NCBI GenBank assembly: GCA_963576475.1
Contig: OY754980.1
Coordinates: 28,695,486-28,759,485, forward strand
Direction: 5' to 3'
Source of the DNA: Molanna angustata
Taxonomy: Eukaryota > Arthropoda > Insecta > Trichoptera > Molannidae
DNA length: 64,000 nucleotides
Part shown: piece after piece, positions 34,253-45,403 of the stretch
How the letters are laid out: every line of letters starts with the position of its first letter
Numbering within the stretch: the stretch's first letter is position 1
Made by a program: the position numbers and the translations under genes
The notes under the pieces: generated by a model
What the model saw: the letters and a program-made list of their open reading frames with translations, nothing else
What the model was told of the DNA's origin: nothing
The model's database searches: none

Positions 34253-36624
34253 TAAGACAGGGCAGTGAAATGGGTATGGGTAGGTAGAAATGTCCACTGG
34301 TAGATAGTCGAACGATACAGTATAAGAATATGCAAATAGGTAGGTATAAGGAGTGTTTAATTGCAAACGAGCGAGTTGAGACCTCTCGGAAGGATAGATA
34401 GGTATACGCGGATTAACGCGTATGACGTAATGAAATGCTTTCGAGGAGGTAGGCACTTAGCGGTAAGGAAATTGAGAGTTAGGTACAACGGGAAAATAAT
34501 ATTTATAAGATTTACTAAGCGTATAGCTCATAGGCGGTCTACTAGAGAAGTAATAAGGACGATAATTAATACAAATAACAGGTATGTCAGGTGCGTGTAC
34601 GCAATAGATATTATTAATGCAATAGGTATATATATGGAAGGTAGAAGGCTAAACGCTCAGTGATCAAGCGTTTACTTCCGAGGACGGTAGATAACTGATC
34701 AGATAACTAGCAGATAATTATTGATATGCCACGAGAAAAGGGTCGGCGTAAAGTATAAGATGAATGACGAATAGGTATTAGAGCACCGGCAAGCAGTATA
34801 GGCGTAGAAGATATAGTAATCAAAGATTAAACGCAAGGATAGACGCGGGGTAGATGAACTATCGCCGTAAGCGATAGGCTATAATAAAAAAAATTAGTTT
34901 TTTTTAAAGTGTCTTGGGAAGAAGAAGATATGTAGTATAAGAAATTTAAGAGCGAGGTGTAATGAGGAAATCATAAGGAAGATTAGTAGGTAATTATGTT
35001 GGCCGACCAATAATCTAAGTGCGGACGCGCATTATCGAATTAGGTATAAATAGGTAACCGAGGGAGGAATGCTATTGATCAGGCGTTTGCCCCGGCGATA
35101 AGTGAGAAGAATATAACTGATCAGTCGAATAACGTATAAGTTTAGGTATGGTAGTATACCTAAAGAAGATTTTACAAGATAACATAGGAATACTCATGAG
35201 TAATGCGATATGTGAAATTGAATGGAATAGTATAAAAACTAAGGTTATTAATGTCTTTTTGAATTTAATTTTATAACGTGCGGCAGGATAACGAAATAAA
35301 CTAAGAACAAGTGAAATTAATGGGTTTATGCTAAACCGCCACTAACGATGTAAGAGTTAATAGGTATAACGCGTATAGGTATATAAGAATAATAAGTATT
35401 GATTGAGGAATTAGTAAGAGAAAAGCGTGCATGGAATTGAGAAGGTAGAATTAGGTCGTTTAGCTAGCGATCCGATCAGCATATTAGAAAAAGGGTTATG
35501 AAAGGAACGCGAATTGAGGTCTTGAGGAGATATTTCATGAACGTAAGAGCAGGTAATGATCAGAAAAAGACGAGAGTAGAAAACTATGATGTTAGGAAAA
35601 TAGCTTAGAAATACGATACGAACGCCCAAGGCCAGACGTTGTATCGGCGATGGATATTAATTGAGTGGCCAAGAAAAGGACGAATTTAAAGTTATATAGG
35701 ATTAGGCAGAGTGTGCGAGGAAAAATATTATGTTGTTAGACGAGTTAGGAAGATCAGGAATTAATAAGTGGGAGGGATGACGACCCACCTTATTATATTA
35801 TACAGTAGTAAAGTGCGCGGGAGCAGGTTATAAGTTAATCGTTAGATATCGGCAAGAAGTATCGTAAATATGTTGAGTCAGGACGAATACTCAGTAGGTG
35901 AGATGCGGGAACGGGAGGAGGTCGATCTGCGTGTGCAATCTCTCTCCTGGAGGGAGATCGCGAGGTTTTAGTCGGGGAACGAACCCATGAAGGGATTAAT
36001 TATCAAGACTTAGGCATAGGTATGTTAAGGGGGTTTGGGCCTGAATGTTAAAGGCGCCTCAGATAGTACCAAGGAATGAGAATGGAAGGGCCTGTAGTGC
36101 CGTATATGAAGGAAAAGGAAAGGAACGGAATAAATCGCGATATTATAATATTACATAGGTATATATTTATATATTTTTATTTATATAGGACGATAGGCTT
36201 GCGGACAAGCTAGTTTGCCGGGGTGGGCCGGACGGTCACCCACGGAGTATACCTCCAATCGGTGGGGCTAACTAGGCACAAGCGGTGATTAGTAAGATAA
36301 AAAAAAGAAGACTTAGGGGAAATGATCAGGGAAATACCTCGGGGGGAACGAGATGTATGTCCAGCAGGTAATTAATCGATCTATTGGGTATCCGCTGGCG
36401 CCGCACGCAGAGACGTACCTCGGAGTACGAGGCGAAGGCAGGCGTAGAGGTAGTTAAGAGGAGAGGAAAGGACCGTAGTGGAGCCGAAATGGGGTTAAAT
36501 AGTAAATCTGCATCAGGGGTACCGAAGTCACGAGTCGCGGACGCAAGGTTCCGGGAAAAAGAACCCCGGAGACGGAGGAAAGGCAGAGAAAACGGGTAAA
36601 TGGACGCCGCGGTGATTTTGGTTC
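34253..36624 (+). other. 3' non-coding part of the inner element
   Basis: About 2.4 kb between pol and the polypurine tract. Apart from the small basic frame at 34430 and a weak Arg-rich frame near 36384-36599 without a proper start, nothing is recognisable. No envelope-like gene is seen. Confidence 0.5.
34430..34663 (+). CDS. Small basic hypothetical protein (77 residues)
   Basis: An ATG frame downstream of integrase encodes a protein rich in Arg and Ile (MKCFRGGRHLAVRKLRVR at the start, ITKR-like basic patches, RRSTREVIRTIINTN in the middle). I do not recognise it. No signal peptide or membrane segment is visible. It may be a chance frame in AT-rich DNA or an accessory basic protein. Confidence 0.25.
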   Translation: MKCFRGGRHLAVRKLRVRYNGKIIFIRFTKRIAHRRSTREVIRTIINTNNRYVRCVYAIDIINAIGIYMEGRRLNAQ

Positions 36625-36640
36625 AAGAAGGATGGGGTGG
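36625..36640 (+). promoter_or_regulatory. Polypurine tract of the inner element
   Basis: AAGAAGGATGGGGTGG directly precedes the 3' LTR and would prime plus-strand DNA. Confidence 0.75.
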
Positions 36641-36642
36641 TT

Positions 36643-39600
36643 TGATATATCCAACATGGATAGGTATTTGAACAAAATCACGCGTCGGGTCTCAGACACT
36701 AGAGACGTGCATATTTCGCAGAATCCTGCGTAGGTGGTATGTTGGTTTAGCCCCGGAGAACCTTGTCGGTCGCAAGGAAGTGCCAGGCAGGACGCAATAA
36801 CTTATAATTGACACATATGGATATCTTGGCTGGTCCATGGGAACACGCCAACGGTCGAGACATCGAAATGCGACATGGGCGTACCGAAATATTTTGGGTT
36901 ATCAGAAAAATAGAAGCGGGAACAAGTCTTAAGAAAAAAATTGCTTCTGACATAGGAAAATGCTTTCAGAAGAAATTTGCTAGTAATCGCTGGATCCTAT
37001 TCAATAGAATGTGATATAGCTAATTAGTGTCGGATGATAATTAACGGAATGACAATAAGTAAATAATTAATCGGTAAATAATTTAATTACCCAAAAGTTA
37101 TAATTTGGCGGCATAAATAAGAAATCAACAGACAAGCTCACCGTGAATAATAAAAATATTTTCGGTATTTTTAATTTTGGTTTGAGAAAACAATAAGTAA
37201 ATAATTAATCGGTAAATAATTTAATTACACAAAAGTTATAATTTGGCGGCATAAATAAGAAATCAACAGACAAGCTCGCCGTGAATAGTAAAAATATTTT
37301 CGGTATTTTTATTTTTGGTTTGAGAAAACACAGAGATGTTTCGTATTGAACAACATCAAACGACCAAGTAGGTAGACCTAGTTACGCCACTGGAATGTCC
37401 GTTGGAGAAAGGTGTCAGATTTCGCGAGCCGCTCTAACGGATACGATAAATCAGAAATTAGACGGACGGCGATGTGGCCCGGCAAATCTAGTTCGTGGGA
37501 ACGCATGTGGGTCCAGACTGTGTTCGGTCACTTGATCACTAGACCACCCCAAGGTATCAAGTTCATAAGTAGGTTCATAGGGTAGGACACATAAATTTGA
37601 ATGAGACCAGACAAGGAAATATAAGTAGAGGTAGCCAGGGCTTACCCACTGTCGAATCGTTGCGGACCGAAAGGAGATAGAAAACAGGAAAATTGATTGA
37701 TTTATTTAATTATTTTAATTTCGGGAAACAAGACCTACATATTTAACAGTAAACAGAAATAAATAAATTAATGAGCTGGGGAGTAAGCCAATTACGTGAA
37801 TGTAGAAATAAACACGTAAGTAAACCAACAGAGTGATGCTGAAAGAAAATTTACAGATAGGTATAGGGGAATAAATACGTAAATAAATAACTAACGCAAT
37901 CAAGAAAAGAGATACGAAGAAATAAGCAAACGTAGGAAGGGGTAGACAACCATTTCAGAGGATAAACGGCTAGATAAACAAATAAATAAATAAAGAATCG
38001 AATGATTAAATAACCCAGGAAGGAAATGAGAGCATGAATAAAATAAAAAAAAAAAAAAAAACCTCCCGGTAATAATGACCTAACACTAGAAGGTTAAGAC
38101 CCAGTAACGAGTGAAATAGAAATTTAACTCAACCTATTCTTCGCACTACGAAAAAATAAAAACAAAAGAAAAAAAACTACAGTCGAAAAGATCACGACCC
38201 TAGGTTTAATATCTAAATCATCCTCAGAATACCGACATGTATCGATGTTTTTTTTTCGCGCGGGTACCTACGACCCGGTCCGAAAGTACCAAGCTGCATA
38301 CCTAGAATAATATCCCAGGATATTCACAAAAACCTCGATTCAAGAGAGACCAAATTAATAGCGACGTTCTAGGACTATGAAAATTATACGAATAAAAAAA
38401 GGACTTAGCATGTATACACAGACGAATTTTAACTTTTAACTATACATACATACCTACGTACATACTTACAGACCAACACGCCATGGCCCTCACGGGGTAG
38501 GCAAAGAGAACCGAACGCCGCATTTTTCTACCTTGACACACATTCATCGCCTCAGCAACATTCATACATCGTCGGAGACATGTTCGTCTGTGGTTCACGT
38601 TTCTTGCACTTTCATCTTTAAAAATATCGTCTACATGGTCGTGCCAACCCATCTAAATGTGTTAACTTTAATTCTGTTAATTACATCTTTCGGTATCTTA
38701 CTTTCTTTCCTTGTATCTTCGTTCTGAACTCTGTCATACACCGTTCTGTTACAAAATTACCTACAAATTTTCCTACGACGGTATCAAGCAGTAGGTACGG
38801 TAATTATTCTGGCATTTTTTTTTTCAACACAAAAATAAATACATACTTCATACATACGCACATCTAAATTACTGCAACCTACCACAAAATCTTACAAAAA
38901 TAACTAACACCATGACGAATTGAAATAATAGGACGGATTTATATAACGTTACTCTGGGACAGGCTTACATAGCCTAGTAGAGTAGCCTAATCCACAAATT
39001 AAAATATAGGTATAAATGTATACACTTACGACATACTTTAACCTTTTTAAATTATAGTATAACTTATAATTTTATTTACTACGGTAGAAAGTTATATTAT
39101 GTTAATTGTTATTGTGATACTTGAAAAAAAAGGATTTTAGTAAATAAATAGAAATTAACAATAAGTAAATAATACCAGGCGATACCATGACGGTCATTGC
39201 GTTACCTTGGGTAGGCAGGGAGAACCGAACGCCGGAATTCTCCCTCGACGCGGTTATGAAATTCTTATATAACCCATATCCGAGATCAGGTGATAGGTGA
39301 TTATCTGATCGTATGTACTTCCCATATAGGCTATAAGCTATTATGCGCAGAAATATTTGGGCATTCATGCCTGTGTCTGAGCTGACTTAATTAAAATAAA
39401 ATAAAATAAGTTGGTGGTTACGGACAGCGGAGGTTTCCATTCTGGTTATTATCAGTATAATAAGGTGGTTTTTAAATAGGTATTTTAAATATGCGCCAGC
39501 CGCTCAGAGGAGACGAGAGCTTTCGTTTCAATACTAGGGGAGACATCTAGCGAAAAATTCGATCAGCTTCGGGAAGCGCTCTGCTCGACCGACTGTCATA

Positions 39601-41653
39601 GGTCAGAGACAGCGCGCGAAACTCTATAGATGGCACGAAAAAAAATAAGCCGAGGAAAATCTGAAAGGGGAGGAAATTGGCGCGAGGGGAGAATATTAAA
39701 TTAATAATAATAAAAGGGAAGAAAATTGAAGTACAATAAGTTGATTTACGTCCGTAGGGGATACTTTCGCGCTTTGGTTCGGGACTCTGATGCAGATCGT
39801 TTAGCTGAGGTTAGTAAGCTTGGGGCGCAGGGAAAAGCTTCGCGTCTCGACATACAGAGGGCGAATAGCGATAAAGATAGGAAAATGATTTTCTCCTTGA
39901 GAAAATTCGATTCTTTTTCTCCAAGCTTCGAAGAAAATTATGGCAGTCATCGAGGTAATAAGAATGAGTTGTTTTATAAAAAGAAAATGTACCTACGGGA
40001 ACTTATATTAATTTATGTAACATAGTTAGGATTGGTAGGGCGAAAAGAAAGGAATAAAATAATGATTTTTGTCAATAAAATTGAAATAAAATAATGCTAT
40101 TGTCAAGGAGAATAAAATAGTTGTTGGGAAGTACCATAATTTTATGTCCCTACAACATATCATTGTCTAAATAATTTTGTGTGTTGGGTAATATAGTTAA
40201 TCAGGGTTGGAAATACCTACCTATAGGCACACATTTCTGTATGGAGAAATTATAATGTAATGTTGCTCTGATCATGTAAATAGTCCATAAGAAGTGTATA
40301 AGTGTATAAGATGAAAAAAAAGAAAAAGTGTATGTGTAACGAAAATTAAAAAGAAAAAAAAAGAAAAAGTGTATGTGTAACGAAAATTAAAAAAAAAGAA
40401 AACATAGTGCGTGAACTTTGGCGCGAAAAATCAGTGCGTCCGTACGGGAACACAGGGACAGCCGAGGAACTAGGGGGGAGGGGCTTGCGGGACGAGATGC
40501 CGCCGGTCAATATTAGCGACCGCACGGGATGATCTGGAGCATTCCGATTTCGTCATCGCAACAGTAACAGTCTTCTCTCTTGTTCGCGGGTCTCGCCAGC
40601 TAGACCAAGTACCAACGATTCTACCCAACCGTCGTGGACGCATAGCAAATAAAATTTTACAAAGTACTTTACTATAAACCAGTGAATCAGACCAGCAAGG
40701 AAGGAGCCCATTTCAAACATTAAAATTTATATCAGGGCATACGCGGTCGTTACGGTCTACTACAGACTCGCTCTGGCGAGGTCCCGCGGACGGAGAGAGG
40801 CCAACCTACCAGGTTTTATTTCACATTATTTTGTATGTCCACTGAGTCCATTATACTCCACTCAATTGGAGGGCCATTTTTTTTTTCGCCCTGCCAAGAA
40901 GACAACGGCAAGCGCTTCTTTTGGAAAAGAGGCCCTACCCAGGAGACATCCACGCCGCCTCTGTGGTAGGAGGCAATTATTCGAGGATCATTATCGCCGC
41001 CTCTGGAGAGGCCGCCCACGAGGATCACCAGCCATCGCCTCACAGGAGGCCAATACTGCCCTGTTCTAATTTTCGTTTCTTCACACTTCGACGTTCTCAA
41101 CGTTCTTTTTTTTTTTCAAAGACTCCCTTCGTGTTTTGTTGTGTGCACACACATAGTTTTAAGTATACGTTAAGATCTTAGTATAAGTCCTAGTATTTAG
41201 AAAACATTGTTTCTTTAGCTTGTAATGTCTTTGTGTGCCTAGATGCTAGTAAATTTTAGTTAACTGAATTGATTTTTTTTCTTCTCTCTCATATACAATC
41301 CCAATCTGAAGCCTGTTTTTAATTATAGTTAGTAATTAGGTAATTTTAAGGTTTAATTTAAGTTTTAATTCCCGGGGAGGAATCACAGCGACGGCTTGCA
41401 CCCGATAGCTGGCCGGGCAAACCAACTAGTGGGCGGCGAAGGGCGGCTACCGCCCTGAGCCTAGCAAGTCGTCGAAATCGGCTGTGCCGATACTCTAGTG
41501 CCACCTCAGTGTGAGCACTGAATAAGAAAATAGTTCCCGACAAAACCAATACCCAACTTTCATTTTCAAATAATATTCAAATAATTATCAACAACCTCGC
41601 AACACCTTCCGACCTTCCCACTTTCCGTCTTTTAAACTCCCCCCGGTGTATTA
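36643..41653 (+). repeat. 3' giant LTR (5011 bp)
   Basis: Nearly identical copy of 24432-29433, with the same captured RTE fragment (38440-38652) and the same hairpin trio (41441-41455, 41477-41491, 41507-41520). It ends at the second ATTT target copy. Confidence 0.92.
38440..38652 (-). pseudogene. RTE-type LINE C-terminal fragment inside the 3' giant LTR
   Basis: Copy of the fragment at 26227-26439. See that entry for the motifs. Confidence 0.6.
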
Positions 41654-42126
41654 ATTTGTATATACAAACAAAATAGGAAAGATAAATTTGCGACTTAAGA
41701 ATACTATATTTTTTTAAAACAATAATAACAATTTTATTTCATCGACGATAATTATTATGTGTTTAAATTTTATTTCATCGACAATTATATTTTGTATTTT
41801 AATTCAACTTGTATATTTGAGCATTTCTGTTATATTTGGATATTATTGTATTTTTTTTTAAATTTTATATATTTGACGCGCTATTGCGAGATTTTTTTAT
41901 GCAAATAATTTTTATCCTGCTCAAATTTTTTACTTGTTTTTAAATTGTTTTGTCCATGCGACACCTATTTTAGGATTTTTTATTTTTTTATTCTGATGTA
42001 CCATATGTAACTAAATTCCTTTCGTAACCGCGCACCTTGCTCATCTTGAGGGAGCTCGATTCGGGGTGTGTGTGTTTGGATCGAGAGGAACTTGGAGGCG
42101 CTCACGGTCCGGTCGCGGACGGAGCG
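41654..42126 (+). other. Leader of the outer element, second part
   Basis: The outer element resumes with the ATTT duplicate. AT-rich at first, then GC-rich from about 42030. A frame without ATG runs into Gag from 42037. Confidence 0.55.
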
Positions 42127-44466
42127 ATGCAGACTCGCGGAAGGGGGGGTTTACCGGCGGTTTCGGGTACATTTGCCACCGCGCGTTCTCCTCCCGGGAG
42201 CGGCTCTCGTGCCGTCTCTCCCCCGCAGTACGGTCAGAACGACGCGGAGTACGGCGGCGGTACGCCATTTAACAGGGATCGCGCGTCCCACGTAGTGCAT
42301 AGTCCACATGGGCCCCGCGCCGACACTGCACATTTTTCACCACGTGAAGCCGTGGAAAAACAGCTTCTGGCGCCCAACTATAGGATCTACGTGCCATCAG
42401 GCAACACTAAACTTGAAGAGACATTCTCGGGGAACTTGGCCGAAGACCCCGAACAGTTTCTAGCAGCATGCGACCGCCACTTCGCCCATGGTGAAGAGAG
42501 CGAAACCTTAAAGTGCCAGAAGGCGGCACAGCAACTGCGGGGGCGAGCACGAACCTGGTGGTCACAGTACCAGCAGGGCCTGTGGACCTGGGACCGGTTC
42601 AAGAGCCTCCTGCGCCGGAGCTTCGGGACCGAGTCTGTCCGCTCGGCCCTTCTAGCCCACCTGCACGCCGGCACACAATCTGAAGGACAAAGCGCCCTGC
42701 TGTATCTCGTGCAGAAGCAGGACATATTCCGCCGACTCTACCCCGGAGAGGAGATGGACGAGGGGTTAGTCGAGCGGATCGTAGAGTTGATGACGCCTCG
42801 AAATCGAGAGATATTTGAAATATGGGCCATGGCTGGCGCACCTTATGAACGACTCTTGGGGAAGGCCGAGCGGATGGGCTCGCGCCCGTTTGAGTTGAAC
42901 CTGCGCGACACGCAGCCAATCGGCGAAGTGTCAGGAGGACGACCGTCCGCGGATGACTACCGGTCCCCACCTAGGTATCGTGACTCGCGGCCAAGCCAAG
43001 AATGTTGGCGTCAGGAGCACCCGCGGGGTCGTCGCGTGGATAATGAGCCACCGCGGTCTTGGCGCACTCCGGCTAACCCGGAACGACCCCGCGCGGGACC
43101 GGAGAATCGTCCTCCGAGGGAGTGTCGGTTCTGCGGGGACATGCACCCCGTTGGTCAGTGCCCGGTGCTGAGGAGATTGGAGGAGGAGACGGCGCGCTCT
43201 AAGGCACGCGCAGCGTCCGGTCGGAGAACGGCAGCCCCCGTCCGACCGGAGCAACTGGGAACAGAGAGGGCATCCGATCGCCCTGGGGCCATCACGCGCC
43301 CGGACCCGGACTTGACAACGCGCCGAAGCGATCGGCCAGCTGACGCTCCAATTCTCCAGACCGGAGAGGCCGAGTGCTACGTCGTCACCCATCATTCAAA
43401 TTTACCCCGGATCAAAATTGAGCTGAGGGGGCAGGAGTGTCAAGCACTGATTGATACTGCCGCCTCTCACAACCTTGTAAGAGGAACATTGGTTCCTTCG
43501 GAAGCTGTTGTCCCCGTGACTGGTCTTCCATCATTGAAGCTAGCCCACTCCAACATGACAATGGAGGTACGAGGGGAGGCGACCCTGGAGTGGTCAACGA
43601 AGGGCGTCCGAACGGCATCGACTTTTCTCGTCGCGGACGGCCTGCGCGAGGAAGCTATTCTCGGGCAACCTTGGCTCCTGGAAGAGGAGGTCTTCCGCCG
43701 GGGCTGCGTTAACTTCGGGAAGAGGGAGCGAATCAACATACATTTGACCCCCCATCGGGCATGTTCACCCACAGAAACCGCGACCTTGCAGCTATGTGAG
43801 GATCTTCCGGCTCCTGCACAGGGGAAGATACGAGAGGTGTTGGAGGGCCTTCGGGAGGTTCCAGAGTCTCGACCGCTCACGGCTATTGCAGCGCCGGACG
43901 GGGCACGCTACCGGTTGGGGGTGATGCCTTTTGGCTTGGCTGGTGTGCCGTCCGGTTTCCGGAGGACGATGATGCAAGTGACAGCAGGATTCGTTCACGA
44001 ATTCTGCATGGTCTACTTGAACAACATCATCGTCTCCTCGGGGACGCGGGAGGAGCGCTGCCGTCACCTTCGGCTGGTGCTGGAGCGCCTGGCGTTGTAT
44101 GGCCTGCGCTGCGCCCCCGAGAAGTGCACTGTTGGTGCAAACACCCTCCAGTATCTGAGACATGCGATGACCGCCACCGTGACTAGTCCGCAGGAAGTGC
44201 ATGAGCGGGCCATCCAAGAGGCACCAACGCTAACACCAGGGGCTGCCTTATCGGACTTATCCGAATGCTCCGGTCACGTAACATCGGGAAGCTCCGACGA
44301 TCCACTGGCAGGAATGGCCGACCATTCTGGTACGGGTTCTCAACCTTCGACCTCGGCCGCCGTCTTTCGTCGTCGCCATAGGGCCCCGCGTTTGCCGAGC
44401 CGCTTTCGGGAGGAATGGACGAATGACAGGACGCTGGATTTCTCTCGAAAAGGGTGGGGCGATTGA
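42127..44466 (+). CDS. Gag-protease-truncated RT of the outer LTR element
   Basis: One frame of 779 residues from the first in-frame ATG. Gag blocks LEETFSGNLAEDPEQFLAAC and QQLRGRARTWWSQYQQ are followed by a zinc knuckle CRFCGDMHPVGQC with a shorter Cys-His spacing than usual. Next is a protease with LIDTAASHNLV (DTAA instead of DTGA) and LREEAILGQPWL. Then comes only the middle of an RT: PDGARYRLGVMPFGLAGVPS, then CMVYLNNIIVSSG, then CAPEKCTVGANTLQYLRH. RT motif A is deleted, and the catalytic YxDD reads YLNN, so it cannot polymerise. RNase H and integrase are absent. The stop codon TGA is formed by the first three bases of the 3' LTR, so the polypurine tract is translated. The frame is intact over 2.3 kb despite these losses. 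Confidence 0.85.
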   Translation: MQTRGRGGLPAVSGTFATARSPPGSGSRAVSPPQYGQNDAEYGGGTPFNRDRASHVVHSPHGPRADTAHFSPREAVEKQLLAPNYRIYVPSGNTKLEETFSGNLAEDPEQFLAACDRHFAHGEESETLKCQKAAQQLRGRARTWWSQYQQGLWTWDRFKSLLRRSFGTESVRSALLAHLHAGTQSEGQSALLYLVQKQDIFRRLYPGEEMDEGLVERIVELMTPRNREIFEIWAMAGAPYERLLGKAERMGSRPFELNLRDTQPIGEVSGGRPSADDYRSPPRYRDSRPSQECWRQEHPRGRRVDNEPPRSWRTPANPERPRAGPENRPPRECRFCGDMHPVGQCPVLRRLEEETARSKARAASGRRTAAPVRPEQLGTERASDRPGAITRPDPDLTTRRSDRPADAPILQTGEAECYVVTHHSNLPRIKIELRGQECQALIDTAASHNLVRGTLVPSEAVVPVTGLPSLKLAHSNMTMEVRGEATLEWSTKGVRTASTFLVADGLREEAILGQPWLLEEEVFRRGCVNFGKRERINIHLTPHRACSPTETATLQLCEDLPAPAQGKIREVLEGLREVPESRPLTAIAAPDGARYRLGVMPFGLAGVPSGFRRTMMQVTAGFVHEFCMVYLNNIIVSSGTREERCRHLRLVLERLALYGLRCAPEKCTVGANTLQYLRHAMTATVTSPQEVHERAIQEAPTLTPGAALSDLSECSGHVTSGSSDDPLAGMADHSGTGSQPSTSAAVFRRRHRAPRLPSRFREEWTNDRTLDFSRKGWGD
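44447..44463 (+). promoter_or_regulatory. Polypurine tract of the outer element
   Basis: GAAAAGGGTGGGGCGAT abuts the 3' LTR and overlaps the end of the coding frame. Confidence 0.7.
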
Positions 44467-45399
44467 TACCGGCCCGCCTCGGCCCCATGTCCGCGAGAGA
44501 GATCCACCGTCCTATTCGAGTAGGTTGTGGCTAAATTTCTCCGCGGAACCTACCCCGACCGTCAGCGGAATTCTGGGGAAATTTATTTTAATTTTTTTTA
44601 CATGGCAATTTTTTACATAAACGATTCGAACTTTTTTTCAAAAAGAGAATTTCTGACAGCTACCGACAGCTGGTCAGCTGACCTTTTAATCCAAGACTGC
44701 CGGACACTCTCCGGCACAAAAAAAAGAACCAACTTGATAACTGAAGAACCCTTGGGATTCCGCCAGAGAATCCCAACAGGCCCTGACACAACAGAGGTGC
44801 AACTGCCCCAAAAATTGAACACTTAAGGTACCTCCGCCACGCGGTAAATTTTTTTGTAAATCTTTTGGCAGCACTTTGTAACTGTAGAGGCCTCTTCAGA
44901 CTGCAGCCGAAGGATAGAAGCAGCTTCTCAGGCCGTAGTGCGCCTCGTAACTTGCAATTTTTTATTTTTTACACCTGACTTTATCTTATAACTGACTCGA
45001 GGCGCCAACGGCCTGGGAAGTGTCTGCCCTAGCGCAAGCCAGGGCCCCTCTTTTGTAACCGTGTGGAGGGGAGGATTACCATAGCCTGTCGCGCCCTTGA
45101 CCCAGAATTTCTCGTCTGCAATCGCTTTTCTGTTCTCTTTTTTTCTCTTGTTCTGGATCGAGGACCTATACCTGAGGACGTCACCCACCTGTAGCTTCCT
45201 GCTGGTCTACGACGGGGTGATCTGCTGAGCGTCTCCCTCAGCAGACGGTCGAAGAGGAAAGGACCGCGTTCTTGGGGTGAGTGCCTTCAATTCTCTCTCG
45301 GTCCAAGACCGAAGCTGGTCACACTTTACATAACTAGGACGCCCTGCGTCCAGAGGACTGACGGCCCTCTCTGCTACCGCAGAGAGAGAGCTGGTGTCA
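44464..45399 (+). repeat. 3' LTR of the outer element
   Basis: 936 bp, nearly identical to 22517-23453, ending GTGTCA and followed by the CGTC target copy (45400-45403). Confidence 0.92.
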
Positions 45400-45403
45400 C
45401 GTC

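Larger units (their letters stand above)
24432..41653 (+). mobile_element. Inner Ty3/gypsy-type LTR element with 5-kb LTRs and no RT
   Basis: The element has direct LTRs of 5002 and 5011 bp (24432-29433, 36643-41653), a 4-bp target duplication ATTT (24428-24431 and 41654-41657), a tRNA-Lys-type primer site at 29436 and a polypurine tract at 36625-36640. The LTRs differ at only a few places that I can see: a poly(A) run, an 8-bp GTGTATAA step and a poly(T) run. The insertion therefore looks recent. The internal 7.2 kb encodes Gag and a protease-integrase polyprotein in which RT and RNase H are replaced by a hexapeptide repeat. It must rely on an RT supplied in trans. Confidence 0.92.
22517..45399 (+). 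mobile_element. Outer Ty3/gypsy-type LTR element, split by a nested insertion
   Basis: Two matching LTRs (22517-23453 and 44464-45399, both TGATACC..GTGTCA) are flanked by CGTC on each side (22513-22516, 45400-45403). An 18-nt primer-binding site follows the left LTR after GAT, and a polypurine tract precedes the right LTR. Without the nested element at 24432-41653, the internal part is only about 3.8 kb and encodes Gag, protease and a truncated RT. RNase H and integrase are absent, so it is non-autonomous. Confidence 0.9.

Noticed and set aside
24432..41653. The two 5-kb repeats as a simple segmental duplication
   Set aside because: The borders carry a target duplication, a primer-binding site and a polypurine tract at the positions expected for LTRs, and retroelement genes lie between them.
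42037..44488. Many overlapping frames on both strands in the outer element's gag-pol
   Set aside because: High GC content suppresses stops. Only the plus-strand frame carries Gag, protease and RT motifs.
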